Shown: positions 34,118 through 43,496, counted from the stretch's first letter. The stretch: DNA of 64,000 bases from NORP240 sp038134485 (GCA_038134485.1 JAYPVG010000009.1:1-64000), one strand, 5' to 3'. Numbers and translations are program-made. Notes: a model not told the origin generated them from the sequence alone.

Positions 34118-35434
34118 ATGAATTACAAATCCTTCCGTATACCCAAAATTGAAATTTGCACATTTATCGTCCTTGCCCTTGCAACATCTTTCAGCTGGGC
34201 GGCGGAACGTTTGCCAACTGCAAATCCTGAATCCGTGGGTATTTCCAGCGAACGGCTCACGCGAATCGACGAGTATTTCCAGCGGTTTATCGACAGGAAC
34301 CAGATCGCCGGCGCGGTGTCGCTGGTGGCAAGACACGGGAAGGTAGTGCATCACTCGGCTGTAGGTTGGAAATACCGGGAACAGAATGTCCCTATGACCA
34401 CAGATACGATCTTTTACCTGGCCTCGATGACCAAACCTATTGTCTCCACGGCACTTATGATGCTTTTTGAAGAAGGGCGCTTCAGACTTGATGACCCGAT
34501 ATCAGACTGGATACCCGAGTATGCCAACCACCCGGTGTTGGTGAGTGACGGCGCGCGTCAAAGTCAGGTCCCCGAGGAGCGACCAGTTACTTTTCGTCAC
34601 GTACTGACCCATACATCCGGTTTAACTTTGGATCCGGAGAATAAAGGCTTAACGGAGGAAGAGATTCAATGGATCTCTAACGATGGCAAACCATTCGCCA
34701 CTCTTGGCGAGCAGGTGGCGCGCGGTGCCAAAATTCCCGGTTCTTTCCACCCGGGAGACCAGTGGCAATACGGGACGTCGACCGAGTTCGTTGGGGTCCT
34801 GGTTGAAAAAGTATCCGGTCAACCTCTGAATGAATTTCTGCAGGAGCGGATTTTTGAACCACTCGGTATGCACGACACCCATTATTACGTGCCGCAAGAC
34901 AAGGCTAACCGCGTAGCGGCCGTATACAGGCCGGCTGCCGATGGCGGGTCAGAATTGCAGCGTGCTCCAGAGGTCGAAGTACCTAGTAATTATTTCAGAG
35001 GCGCTGCAGGACTGAATGGTACTTCTTCCGACTATTTCCGCTTCGCGCAGATGATCGCCAACGGTGGAGAACTGGATGGAGTGCGTTTACTTGGCAGGAT
35101 GACCGTTGACCTGATGATCAGCAATCACACGGGTGATAAGAACGTTTACGTTCGTGGACCTGGTTACGGGTTTGGTCTTGGAGTTGGGGTACTGGTCGAC
35201 CCCACGGTTTCATTTGATACGCTGTCACCGGGAAGCTACGGATGGGGCGGAGCCTACGGAACGTTGTATTGGGCGGATCCTGTTGAGGATCTCGTTGGTC
35301 TGATGTTTATTCAGCTGCCGGGACATGCTCCACTCAATATCAGACAAATGTTCACCAATGTCGTGACCCAGGCTGTGATAGACAGTGTTGCCGATCAGTC
35401 GCCAGCTATACAGGGGTATGCAATCCCGCGATAA
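34118..35434 (+). CDS. Exported serine hydrolase of the class C beta-lactamase fold
   Basis: 438 residues, signal peptide to about residue 28 (ending SWAAE). The catalytic SxxK is S103-M-T-K106 in FYLASMTKPIV; DQWQYGTSTEFVG is in the place of the second-motif Tyr, and a GSYGWGGAYG block near residue 375 suits the third motif. Members of this EstB/CubicO-like group are esterases, peptidases or lactamases; the substrate cannot be read. It is the first clearly hydrolytic gene in the plus-strand run up to 41.9 kb. Confidence 0.85.
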   Translation: MNYKSFRIPKIEICTFIVLALATSFSWAAERLPTANPESVGISSERLTRIDEYFQRFIDRNQIAGAVSLVARHGKVVHHSAVGWKYREQNVPMTTDTIFYLASMTKPIVSTALMMLFEEGRFRLDDPISDWIPEYANHPVLVSDGARQSQVPEERPVTFRHVLTHTSGLTLDPENKGLTEEEIQWISNDGKPFATLGEQVARGAKIPGSFHPGDQWQYGTSTEFVGVLVEKVSGQPLNEFLQERIFEPLGMHDTHYYVPQDKANRVAAVYRPAADGGSELQRAPEVEVPSNYFRGAAGLNGTSSDYFRFAQMIANGGELDGVRLLGRMTVDLMISNHTGDKNVYVRGPGYGFGLGVGVLVDPTVSFDTLSPGSYGWGGAYGTLYWADPVEDLVGLMFIQLPGHAPLNIRQMFTNVVTQAVIDSVADQSPAIQGYAIPR

Positions 35435-35550
35435 CGAGTTAATTGCTAGTGATTGTATGCCGGTCACATTTTACCTTGCAGATTTTTGGAATATTCAGAA
35501 TTAATCGCAGTGCGGGCATCAATAACACCGCTGATCCGAGAATGAGAATT

Positions 35551-37095
35551 ATGAGATTGCGACAAATATTCTGTTTCTGTCTGGCCCTGAATTTTATTTC
35601 GATCGCAAGTGTGGTCAAGGCGCAGGATGAAGCGATAGCCTATTCAGGAATCACTCAGTCAAGAATGATGTTCCAGGAAAATTGCGCTGTTTGCCATGGT
35701 GAGAACCTCGATGGGGCATCCCAGGGTCCTGCGCTGCGGGGAGATCTGCAGTATGGGGAGTCAATGGACGAGATAATCGCCAGCATCTCCAGCGGGTATG
35801 ATTCGAATGGTATGCCTGGATGGCGCGATGTATTTGATCCCGTCGAAATCAGGGGCCTGGCGATGTACGTGTTGGAAACGCGAGCCAATGTCGATTATGT
35901 CACTTCAAACTATGATGCTCCGCTTGAGATTCCAACGCGGCAATTTGACAGCACTCTTCACAATTTTCGTCTTGAGGTGCTCGTGGATGACCTCGATCCC
36001 TTGCCATTTTCAATAGCGCCATTACCGGACGGAAGAATCCTGGTTACAGAAAAAACCAGAGGCGTGCGGATCATAAGTGCCACTGGTGAGAAGTCTGAAT
36101 TATTAGAGGGCACGCCAGCAGCCTTTGACGATATCTACCGCCTGGAGTCTCGCATTGATATTGAGCGTGGAATGGGCTGGCTTTTCGATGTCGTATTGCA
36201 TCCAAATTACGAGGACAACGGTTGGGTCTATCTTTACCACAGCCATCGCTGTGAGGGATGCAACGAGCTAAGTAGAGAAAGTGAACGACCGGTTTCGATG
36301 AACAGACTTGTGCGCGGACGCATTCAGGATAATACCTGGATTGACCAGGAAATTATCTGGCAGGCTTCAATGGAAGACTACAGTCTGGCAGGTGACGTCG
36401 GGGCTGGCGGTCGAGTCACCTTCGACAATAGGGGCCATGTCTACTTCTCTATAGGATCGAAATGTGCAGGGACAGGCGGAGGTGTTCAGGATCTTTCCAC
36501 GCCCTGCGGCAAGATTCACCGGGTGTATGATGATGGCAGTATTCCGCCGGACAACCCATTTGCGGGACGGTCCGGCGTCTATCAAAGTATCTATACCTAT
36601 GGTCACCGCAGTCCCCAGGGCCTGGAATATGACAAAGATAATGGTGAGCTCTGGGGAAGTGAACACGGCCCCCGAGGTGGTGATGAGATAAACAGGCTCT
36701 TGCCGGGCGAAAATTATGGCTGGCCGCTGTATTCAATTGGGCTGAATTATGATGGCACGCGAGTAAACGGTCTCGACCTCGGCATCGCCTTCGAATTGGC
36801 GGATATCGAACAACCCGTGGTGGACTTGACGCCGTCTCCCGCAGTTTCCAGTTTTATCATCAGCGACAGCGCACAGTTCCCGGCTTGGCAGGGCGATTTT
36901 CTTGTCGGTTCGTTGAAGGCTCGCAGTCTTTTCAGGATCGATATCGAGAATAATCGGTTCATTGAACGGGAGACTCTGTTCGAGGGTATCGGGCGTGTGC
37001 GTGATATCGAGCAAGGTTACAATGGCGAGCTGTACCTGCTATTTGAGCACAGCAGCGGAGGGCAACTCGTCAGGCTGGTTCCTGGAGATCAATGA
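35551..37095 (+). CDS. Exported cytochrome c-glucose/sorbosone dehydrogenase-type fusion
   Basis: 514 residues from MRLRQIFCFC; ATG 35542 upstream is also possible, both with weak ribosome-binding sites. Signal peptide to about residue 24. A cytochrome c domain has C45AVC48H49. From about residue 125 on the GSDH-type six-bladed propeller follows (PFSIAPLPDGRILVTEKTRG, VLHPNYEDNGWVYLYHSHRC, GHRSPQGLEYDKDNGELWGS, GPRGGDEINRLLPGENYGWP). The Cys-rich insert CEGCNELSRE at about residue 235 is unusual. Family members oxidise aldoses or sorbosone with PQQ; substrate unknown. A single-domain relative lies at 40718. Confidence 0.83.
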   Translation: MRLRQIFCFCLALNFISIASVVKAQDEAIAYSGITQSRMMFQENCAVCHGENLDGASQGPALRGDLQYGESMDEIIASISSGYDSNGMPGWRDVFDPVEIRGLAMYVLETRANVDYVTSNYDAPLEIPTRQFDSTLHNFRLEVLVDDLDPLPFSIAPLPDGRILVTEKTRGVRIISATGEKSELLEGTPAAFDDIYRLESRIDIERGMGWLFDVVLHPNYEDNGWVYLYHSHRCEGCNELSRESERPVSMNRLVRGRIQDNTWIDQEIIWQASMEDYSLAGDVGAGGRVTFDNRGHVYFSIGSKCAGTGGGVQDLSTPCGKIHRVYDDGSIPPDNPFAGRSGVYQSIYTYGHRSPQGLEYDKDNGELWGSEHGPRGGDEINRLLPGENYGWPLYSIGLNYDGTRVNGLDLGIAFELADIEQPVVDLTPSPAVSSFIISDSAQFPAWQGDFLVGSLKARSLFRIDIENNRFIERETLFEGIGRVRDIEQGYNGELYLLFEHSSGGQLVRLVPGDQ

Positions 37096-37195
37096 GGAAT
37101 TTGAAGCTCGCCGTAACGGGACGCAACGCGCATAAACATTGAATTGAAAATCTCCACGGTATGATTGAACGAGATCGCAGAAGGTAAAACGCAGA

Positions 37196-37969
37196 ATGAA
37201 TACAGCCCCGCTCATTGGTCTTTTTTCAGCGCTGGCCATTACCGGCTGTGCCACGGTGCAAAATCAGGAAACCGGATTCCTCGATCGCTCTGTAATCGTC
37301 GATGGCGAATCCCATAACTATCAGGTCTTTGTACCCCGGAACTATAGCGAAAACGAGCGATGGCCCGTAATTCTGTTTTTGCATGGAGCAGGCGAACGAG
37401 GCTCCGATGGATTGAAACAGACTCAGGTAGGATTGGGCAGGGCAATTCGATTGCAGCCGGAAAGCTGGCCGGCTATCGCCATATTTCCGCAGGTGCCGGC
37501 TGAACAATCCTGGCTTGGAGGCTCGGCTCTGACCGCCATCGCTGCCCTTGACGCAACCATCGGTGAGTTCTCGGTGGACCCGTCCCGACAGTACCTCACC
37601 GGACTTTCTCTGGGCGGTAACGGTACCTGGAATCTTGGATACCAGCATACCGAACGGTTCGCAGCATTGCTCGCCATCTGCGGCTTCGTCGCGCTGCGAG
37701 CGGACCGGTCTTTTCTGCCGGATGTGGACGATCCCTATGCGGCTCTTGCACGGGACCTGGCCAGCACCCCGGTTTGGATAGTGCACGGCGACGCCGATGC
37801 CGTGGTGCCAGTGGAGGAATCGAGGAGAATGGCATCGGAGCTGCGGACTCTGGGAGCCGATGTGCATTACACAGAACTGCCGGGTGTCAACCACAATTCC
37901 TGGGACGCGGCTTATTCGGATGCTGAAATCATTTCCTGGCTGTTTGCCCAGTCAAAGGAACAAAGATAA
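37196..37969 (+). CDS. Probable lipoprotein esterase (alpha/beta hydrolase)
   Basis: 257 residues. Lipobox-like ALAITGC at residues 13-19 suggests a lipoprotein. Alpha/beta-hydrolase elements: WPVILFLHGAGERGSDGL (oxyanion-hole region), GLSLGGNGTW (nucleophile Ser), HGDADAVVPVEE (Asp) and PGVNHNSWD (His). Resembles secreted phospholipase/carboxylesterase-like proteins. It starts 100 bp after the cytochrome c-dehydrogenase fusion and ends 23 bp before the unknown exported protein, suggesting an operon. Confidence 0.8.
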   Translation: MNTAPLIGLFSALAITGCATVQNQETGFLDRSVIVDGESHNYQVFVPRNYSENERWPVILFLHGAGERGSDGLKQTQVGLGRAIRLQPESWPAIAIFPQVPAEQSWLGGSALTAIAALDATIGEFSVDPSRQYLTGLSLGGNGTWNLGYQHTERFAALLAICGFVALRADRSFLPDVDDPYAALARDLASTPVWIVHGDADAVVPVEESRRMASELRTLGADVHYTELPGVNHNSWDAAYSDAEIISWLFAQSKEQR

Positions 37970-37992
37970 AAATCTTGTTGAGGATCATCGCT

Positions 37993-38982
37993 ATGACTAT
38001 CTCTCGCATGTGCATAACGGTATCAATGGCACTATTGCCGGCTTTGACGCTGGGAGCGGAGAACTACCAGCCTCCCCGAACCGCTACCGGCAAGCCGGAT
38101 CTGCAGGGATATTGGTCGAACGCTTCCCTGACGCGAATGACCAGGCCCCGTGATTTCGCTGAGCTGGTTATACCTGCCGATCAGGTCCCGGGGTTGACGG
38201 CCGAACATCCGCAGAATGTCCGTCAGGCTACCGACGATGGACTGGTGCCGGGGCAATTGCTGGATGGTAGCGATCTGGCACAGGGACGGGGTTATAACGC
38301 ATTTTGGGTTGATCCTGGCACCAGTTACGGCGTAGTCAGGGGGAGCAGCCGCACCTCCTGGATCGTCGAGCCAGATGACGGCCAGATTCCCTGGTCGGAG
38401 GCCGGCCGTGTGCAGCGCGATCAACTTGCGGCGCGTTTCAGCGGCACTGCCGGTCCGGAAGCCCGCGCCCTGGGTGAACGTTGTCTAATTGCTACCGGTA
38501 ATTCTGCCGGTCCGCCCATGAACAACACCCTCTATAATAATCACTATCAGTTCGTCCAGACTGATGATTACCTGCTTATCATGGTCGAGATGGTGCATGA
38601 TGTGCGCATTATTCCGATTGACCGTAACCACCGCCCAGAGGGGCTGCAACAATGGTTTGGAGATTCCGTTGGCTGGTGGGAAGGCGATTCTCTGGTGGTG
38701 GAAACCGTCAATATGCATCCGCAACTGGGGCCTCGTAACTCGGCGCCTCTGTCGACAGAAGGTAAGGTTATCGAAAAGTTTACCCGCTATTCCGACAGCC
38801 AGATTCTGTATGAGTTTGAAGTTATCGATCCAGTCTATTACGCGCAGTCCTGGCGGGGAGAAATGAGCTTCAATGCCATGGCTGAAGGCGAGGTTCCTTA
38901 CGAGTTTGCCTGTCATGAGGGTAATTATGCCCTTCCCGGGATATTGGCAGGCGAACGGAGGCTGGAAGTCGAAAGCGAGTAG
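37993..38982 (+). CDS. Exported protein of unknown function (paralogue of the gene at 4094)
   Basis: 329 residues from ATG 37993, with GAGG nine bases upstream; a TTG at 37975 is in frame but lacks support. Signal peptide to about residue 21. It shares with the protein at 4094 the blocks DLQGYWSNASLT, YNAFWVDPGT, ERCLIATGNSAGP, YNNHYQFVQTDDYLLIMVEM, WFGDSVGWWEGDSLVVETVN and FACHEGNYALPGILAG. No catalytic motif is recognised. It precedes a dienelactone hydrolase gene by 52 bp. Confidence 0.75.
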   Translation: MTISRMCITVSMALLPALTLGAENYQPPRTATGKPDLQGYWSNASLTRMTRPRDFAELVIPADQVPGLTAEHPQNVRQATDDGLVPGQLLDGSDLAQGRGYNAFWVDPGTSYGVVRGSSRTSWIVEPDDGQIPWSEAGRVQRDQLAARFSGTAGPEARALGERCLIATGNSAGPPMNNTLYNNHYQFVQTDDYLLIMVEMVHDVRIIPIDRNHRPEGLQQWFGDSVGWWEGDSLVVETVNMHPQLGPRNSAPLSTEGKVIEKFTRYSDSQILYEFEVIDPVYYAQSWRGEMSFNAMAEGEVPYEFACHEGNYALPGILAGERRLEVESE

Positions 38983-39034
38983 CACATCAACAGCAGTTAA
39001 TTTACGCAGTTAAAAACAACAACAGGAGTTCGTC

Positions 39035-39949
39035 ATGTCAGCAAAAGAGAGACGCACGTTACCTATCGAGGCAATCGAAATCTATAACCAGTTTATTCAC
39101 GGCGAAATCAGTCGCCGGGAGTTTTTAAGAGGAGCCCAGAAGTTCGCTGTGGCAGGTCTCAGCGCCAGTGCCATCGTGGAGGCACTGATGCCCAATTATG
39201 CGATGGGTCAGCAGGTTGCGCGCGACGATGAACGGATCACCGCCAGCTACGAAACCATTCCCTCCCCCGATGGAAACGGATACATCAGGGGCTATCTGGT
39301 GCGCCCGTACAGCGCCGATTCACGCAGCGAAAATCCTTCCCAGCTGCCGGGTATTGTCGTCGTGCACGAAAATCGCGGCCTGAATCCCCACACCGAAGAC
39401 GTCGCGCGACGCTTCGCCCTGGCCAACTTCATGGCATTTGCTCCCGATGTACTGACTTCGGTTGGCGGGTATCCCGGGGACGATTACCAGGGCGGTTTGC
39501 TGTTTCGTGAGATCGACAACGACAGTAAGTTCGAAGACATTGTGGCCAGCGCAATGTGGTTAAAGAATCGTTCAGACTGCACCGGTAAGATCGGGGTCAC
39601 CGGTTTTTGCTACGGTGGCAGCGTGTCCAATCAATTGGCAGTAAGATTGGGCGACGATCTTGCAGCCGCAGTCCCTTTTTATGGTGGAGGCGCCCCCGCC
39701 GCCGATGTGCCCAATATCCGGGCTGCAGTTCTCGTGCAGCATGGGTCTCTGGACACGCGTCTGGTTGATGCCTGGCCGGAATACGAGGCAGCGCTGAGGG
39801 CCTCTAATGTAACCTACGAAGGGCATATCTACCCGGACGCGATGCACGGCTTTTTCAATGATGCGACCCCGGAACGCTATAACGAAGCAGCTGCAACGGA
39901 GGCCTGGACGCGAACGATTGATTGGTTCAATCGGTATGTGAGGGGCTGA
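39035..39949 (+). CDS. Exported dienelactone hydrolase-like protein
   Basis: 304 residues. SRREFLRGAQKFAVAG (residues 26-41) looks like a Tat signal set after a 25-residue cytoplasmic head, unusual for this family. The DLH domain has PGIVVVHENRGLNPHTEDVA, nucleophile C192 in GFCYGG, VQHGSLDTRLVDAWP and PDAMHGFFND giving the Asp/His of the triad. Classical DLH hydrolyses dienelactone in aromatic degradation; exported relatives have unknown substrates. A VOC gene starts 15 bp downstream. Confidence 0.85.
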   Translation: MSAKERRTLPIEAIEIYNQFIHGEISRREFLRGAQKFAVAGLSASAIVEALMPNYAMGQQVARDDERITASYETIPSPDGNGYIRGYLVRPYSADSRSENPSQLPGIVVVHENRGLNPHTEDVARRFALANFMAFAPDVLTSVGGYPGDDYQGGLLFREIDNDSKFEDIVASAMWLKNRSDCTGKIGVTGFCYGGSVSNQLAVRLGDDLAAAVPFYGGGAPAADVPNIRAAVLVQHGSLDTRLVDAWPEYEAALRASNVTYEGHIYPDAMHGFFNDATPERYNEAAATEAWTRTIDWFNRYVRG

Positions 39950-39964
39950 TACAGGGCACCCTCG

Positions 39965-40351
39965 ATGAAAGTACTGACGCACCTGATGTTCGATGGCGAC
40001 GCGAAAGAGGCCATGAATTTATACGTGTCGCTGATCCCCGGTTCGAAAATCATCTCGGCGGATTTCTATTCGGAAGGGGAATCAGCAGGAAAGGTTCAGC
40101 AGGCAAGATTCGAACTGGCGGGCCGGGAATTCATCTGCATTGATACTCCGATCAAGCACGACTTTGATTTCACGCCCTCCATGTCGATCTTTGTCGATTT
40201 CGAGTCGGAAGTTGAACTCAGAAGCTGTTATGAGCAGCTGCTTGTCGGTGGCGCGGAATTGATGCCGCTTGATGATTACGGCTTCAGCCCGCTATTCGGG
40301 TGGCTCACTGATCGATTCGGAGTCAGCTGGCAGCTCAACCTGCCCGGGTAG
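39965..40351 (+). CDS. VOC-family (PhnB-like) protein
   Basis: 128 residues without signal. Motifs LTHLMFDGDAKEAMNLYVSL, FYSEGESAGKVQQARFEL and PLDDYGFSPLFGWLTDRFGV match the PhnB/YjdN-like vicinal-oxygen-chelate group. The usual C-terminal segment D.FGV.W (here RFGVSWQLN) is present. Some members are annotated as demethylubiquinone methyltransferases, but this is annotation transfer; function is unknown. Probably co-transcribed with the DLH gene. Confidence 0.8.
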   Translation: MKVLTHLMFDGDAKEAMNLYVSLIPGSKIISADFYSEGESAGKVQQARFELAGREFICIDTPIKHDFDFTPSMSIFVDFESEVELRSCYEQLLVGGAELMPLDDYGFSPLFGWLTDRFGVSWQLNLPG

Positions 40352-40387
40352 GCAAAGACGCAGAAACGGAATGGCCGGTGGGTCGCA

Positions 40388-40577
40388 ATGAAAATATTCC
40401 GCACGCTGAGGTTTTCGGGACTTGTGCTAGCGACCGTGATCCTTTAGTGAAGTGCGAATATCGAGATCGTAGATCGTGAGCTTGCCCAGTCCGGGTCGCC
40501 GCCCAAGAATATCGTATTTATCCTGAGCGACGCCGAACCCGAGCACCAGCAGTGAACTTGGTTATCAGGCTGATTTA
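40388..40577 (+). pseudogene. Decayed N-terminal fragment of a sulfatase-like gene
   Basis: The 366 bp between the VOC gene and the dehydrogenase at 40718 hold no intact gene. From ATG 40388 a signal-like MKIFRTLRFSGLVLATVIL runs into TAG and TGA. The same frame then resumes and reads PPKNIVFILSD, a strong match to the sulfatase N-terminal motif, before ending at TGA 40555. A 22-bp segment (40532-40553) separates this from GAA CTT GGT TAT (ELGY) in another frame, as if it had interrupted an SDELGY motif. The CxxxR catalytic region and the rest are missing. Best read as the remnant of a lost sulfatase; low coverage keeps confidence modest. Confidence 0.4.
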
Positions 40578-40717
40578 AACCGAATCTTAAAATTGAAGTC
40601 TCTCTCAATGACTCCGTTATCAATTCGACCTGCGCATCCCGATGGCAGAGGGCCAGGAATTGCAGTACGATCGACCTTGATCACCTCAGAACCAATAAGT
40701 AGATAGAGGGCCACACC

Positions 40718-41923
40718 ATGAAACACAACCCCGTCGCCCACTTGGTGTTGCTGCTGATGTTTGTTTCGGCAGCAGCCTCCGCACAGCGAACCAGCCCAGA
40801 TCCGCTGGCGATTACTGAACCCATGATACTGCCCACCTTCGACGTACCGCAGATCCGTGTGGTGCCGCTGGCAACCGGGCTGGCCAATCCCTATGCGTTG
40901 GCCTTTCGCGATAACGGGGATATCCTGGTTACCGAGCGATACACCGGGCGCCTGCGGGTCATCAGGGACGGCAGGTTGCAGGCTGAGGATATTGCCGGTG
41001 TACCCGAGGTTTATTCCGAAGTCTTCAGGGCGGGACTGATGGACATTGCCCTGCACCCGGACGACGACAGCCTGGTTTACCTGACTTACACCAAGCCGCT
41101 GACGTCTGGCGAAAATCCGACTCATACGGTGGCACTTGCTCGTGGCAGGCTGGTGGAAAACCAGCTGACCGATGTTAGCGATATCTTTGTCGCCAGAGAG
41201 ATAGATGAAGGCATTGCGGGTTCGGTGCTGCAGTTTACCGAGGACAATAAACTTTTCATGTCTCTGGGTGGTGCATATGCCTACCAGGCGATTGGTGAAT
41301 TAGCGCAGGATCCTGCAGTTCACTTTGGCAAATTAATGCGACTCAATGACGACGGCAGCGTGCCGGCTGACAATCCGTTTGTGGCCAGCGGCCAATATCT
41401 GCCGGAAGTCTATTCGGTGGGGCACCGCAATCAGCTTGGACTGGCCTTTCATCCGCAAACCGGTGAACTCTGGGCTGCGGAAAATGGTCCCCAGGGAGGC
41501 GATGAAGTCAACATCGTGCGCGCAGGCGAGAATTACGGTTGGCCTAATGTATCGTTCAGCCGGCAATATCGGGGTGACTGGATTGCCGGTGAACCGGGGC
41601 ATGCAGATTACCGGGCACCTGAAATCCTGTTCTGGCCTTCGGTCGCCCCGGGCGCGATCACTTTTTACGACGGTGACCAATTTCCCGAGTGGCAAAACAA
41701 TCTTTTTGTAGGCTCTATGATGACCGGTCGGATTCCCGGCACAGGGCATCTGGTGCGGATCGTATTTAACAGTCGTGGCGAGGAAATTCGGCGTGAAGAC
41801 CTGCTTACCGAATTGCGATCCCGTATTCGCGAAGTTCAGCAGGGTCCGGACGGCCTCCTGTACGTGCTAACCGACGAGGAAAACGGCTCTCTTCTGCGGC
41901 TCGAGCCGGCGGTCAGTCGATAA
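40718..41923 (+). CDS. Exported glucose/sorbosone dehydrogenase-type propeller
   Basis: 401 residues with AGGG seven bases upstream. Signal peptide to about residue 22. The GSDH propeller starts RVVPLATGLANPYALAFRDN followed by GDILVTERYTGRLRVI, and continues with LHPDDDSLVYLTYTKP, GHRNQLGLAFHPQTGELWAA and GPQGGDEVNIVRAGENYGWP, the same set as the fused domain at 35551. It lacks the cytochrome domain. Family members are PQQ-dependent aldose dehydrogenases; substrate unknown. Its 3' end overlaps that of the convergent ctpA gene by 11 bp. Confidence 0.85.
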   Translation: MKHNPVAHLVLLLMFVSAAASAQRTSPDPLAITEPMILPTFDVPQIRVVPLATGLANPYALAFRDNGDILVTERYTGRLRVIRDGRLQAEDIAGVPEVYSEVFRAGLMDIALHPDDDSLVYLTYTKPLTSGENPTHTVALARGRLVENQLTDVSDIFVAREIDEGIAGSVLQFTEDNKLFMSLGGAYAYQAIGELAQDPAVHFGKLMRLNDDGSVPADNPFVASGQYLPEVYSVGHRNQLGLAFHPQTGELWAAENGPQGGDEVNIVRAGENYGWPNVSFSRQYRGDWIAGEPGHADYRAPEILFWPSVAPGAITFYDGDQFPEWQNNLFVGSMMTGRIPGTGHLVRIVFNSRGEEIRREDLLTELRSRIREVQQGPDGLLYVLTDEENGSLLRLEPAVSR

Positions 41924-43295
41924 CTTCTGCAGTCTGGAGTAGCGGTGTCGGGCCCCTTTGCAAGCCAAAGGCGTTGATACCTTTCAGCAGATTAAGCGCC
42001 TCGTTCAAGGGGTAATCATTGACCAGGATCTGCTGGGCGCTGACTTGCGGTCGCTGACCGGGTTCCTCGGTCGTGCTTTCAAGATGGCCCTGCAGGTCTG
42101 CTTCAGTGTAGGCAGCCCGACTGCGATCCAATCTGGTGATGAGGGCTTCGTCCACCACGATATCGGGCTCTATACCGAATGCCTGAATCGATCGCCCGCT
42201 AGGCGTGTAGTACAGTGAGGTGGTTAATTTGATCGCCCGATCTTCGCTGAGAGGCAAGACCGTCTGTACCGAACCCTTGCCAAAACTTCGATTACCCATA
42301 ATGATGGCGCGTCCGTGATCCTGGAGCGCACCAGCAACGATTTCCGACGCGGAAGCTGAGCCTTCATTGATCAGGACCACCAGCGGCGTGTCACCGCCGG
42401 GATTGCTGCGGGTGGCATCGAACGACATTTCACTTTCATCCATTCGGCCCTTGGTAGACACAATAGTGCCTTCGGAGATGAAGGCATCTACTGTGGCGAC
42501 CGAGGCGGGCAGCACGCCGCCAGGGTTGTTGCGTAGATCCAGCACCAGCCCCTTCAGCTGGGTATTCTCTTCTTGCAGGTCCTTGATGGCATTAACCACC
42601 TCGTTCCCGGTGTTGGCCCTGAACTGGGCGATGCGGATATAGCCGTAGCCGGATTCGAGTGTGCGGGAGCGGACGCTGGCAACGGCGATCACCTCGCGCG
42701 TGATTGTCAGCTCGAAGGGCGCAGGCTCGCCGTCACGCACGATGGTAATGGTGACATCTGTGCCAGGCTCACCGCGCATCATTCCCGCAGCCTCTTCCGG
42801 CAATACATCCTGCAGCGGCTGTCCATCAATGCGGATGATGAGATCGCCTGCCTGTATGCCGGCCCGATCGGCGGGCGTATCATCAATCGGGCTGATTACC
42901 CTGATGTAACTGTTTTCCTGACCCACTTCGATGCCCAGACCGCCAAACTCCCCGGTCGTGGTCTCCTGCAGGTTGTCATATTCCGTCGCAGCCAGGTAGG
43001 AAGAGTGGGGATCCAGGCCGGCCAGCATGCCGCGAATGGCATTTTCCAATAGCACTTCATCATCGACCGGCTCTACGTAGGCTGCCCGGATGCGATCCAG
43101 TGCCTGGGTGAACATGCGAACTTCCTCCAGCGGCAGCGGCAGTTTTTCGGATTGGCCAGTCTGTTGGGCACTGGCCAGGACAGAGAAAAACATCGCCAGG
43201 ATAGCGACCGGCAGGGCTATCGGGGTCCGTGAAAAGGAAAGGTGGTCTGCTGGGTAAAGACCGAAAAGTCGCTGGACAGACTGCATGGTGTTCAT
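41913..43295 (-). CDS. ctpA: Carboxyl-terminal processing protease (S41 family)
   Basis: 460 residues. N-terminal signal or anchor (about residues 26-43), then a helical region, PDZ domain (about residues 112-195, with GLGIEVGQENSYIRVISPID) and the S41 core: GLVLDLRNNPGGVLPASV, the Ser of EGSASASEIVAGAL (about 311-324) and Lys340 in RSFGKGSVQTVLPL. It cleaves periplasmic proteins from their C-terminus. Its place next to gpmI matches Pseudomonas synteny; the murein hydrolase activator usually between them is missing, and the 201-bp gap holds nothing recognisable. Confidence 0.92.
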   Translation of the reverse strand: MNTMQSVQRLFGLYPADHLSFSRTPIALPVAILAMFFSVLASAQQTGQSEKLPLPLEEVRMFTQALDRIRAAYVEPVDDEVLLENAIRGMLAGLDPHSSYLAATEYDNLQETTTGEFGGLGIEVGQENSYIRVISPIDDTPADRAGIQAGDLIIRIDGQPLQDVLPEEAAGMMRGEPGTDVTITIVRDGEPAPFELTITREVIAVASVRSRTLESGYGYIRIAQFRANTGNEVVNAIKDLQEENTQLKGLVLDLRNNPGGVLPASVATVDAFISEGTIVSTKGRMDESEMSFDATRSNPGGDTPLVVLINEGSASASEIVAGALQDHGRAIIMGNRSFGKGSVQTVLPLSEDRAIKLTTSLYYTPSGRSIQAFGIEPDIVVDEALITRLDRSRAAYTEADLQGHLESTTEEPGQRPQVSAQQILVNDYPLNEALNLLKGINAFGLQRGPTPLLQTAEVID

Positions 43296-43496
43296 TTTAC
43301 GTGCCTGATTTTAATCAAAATGTGTGCTGTTTGAGGTACTACGTTCAACGAGCACCTATAGTTTCAGTTTATGCGCCTCGAAGCAATGCCGATAGTCGCA
43401 AATTCTTTGTTGCCAATGGGCTCGCGATTTGGGCCGGTCAGTCTGGGGCTGGAATTGCGGCCAGTGGCCAGCGCGGTGAATCGCCATCACCGGCAA

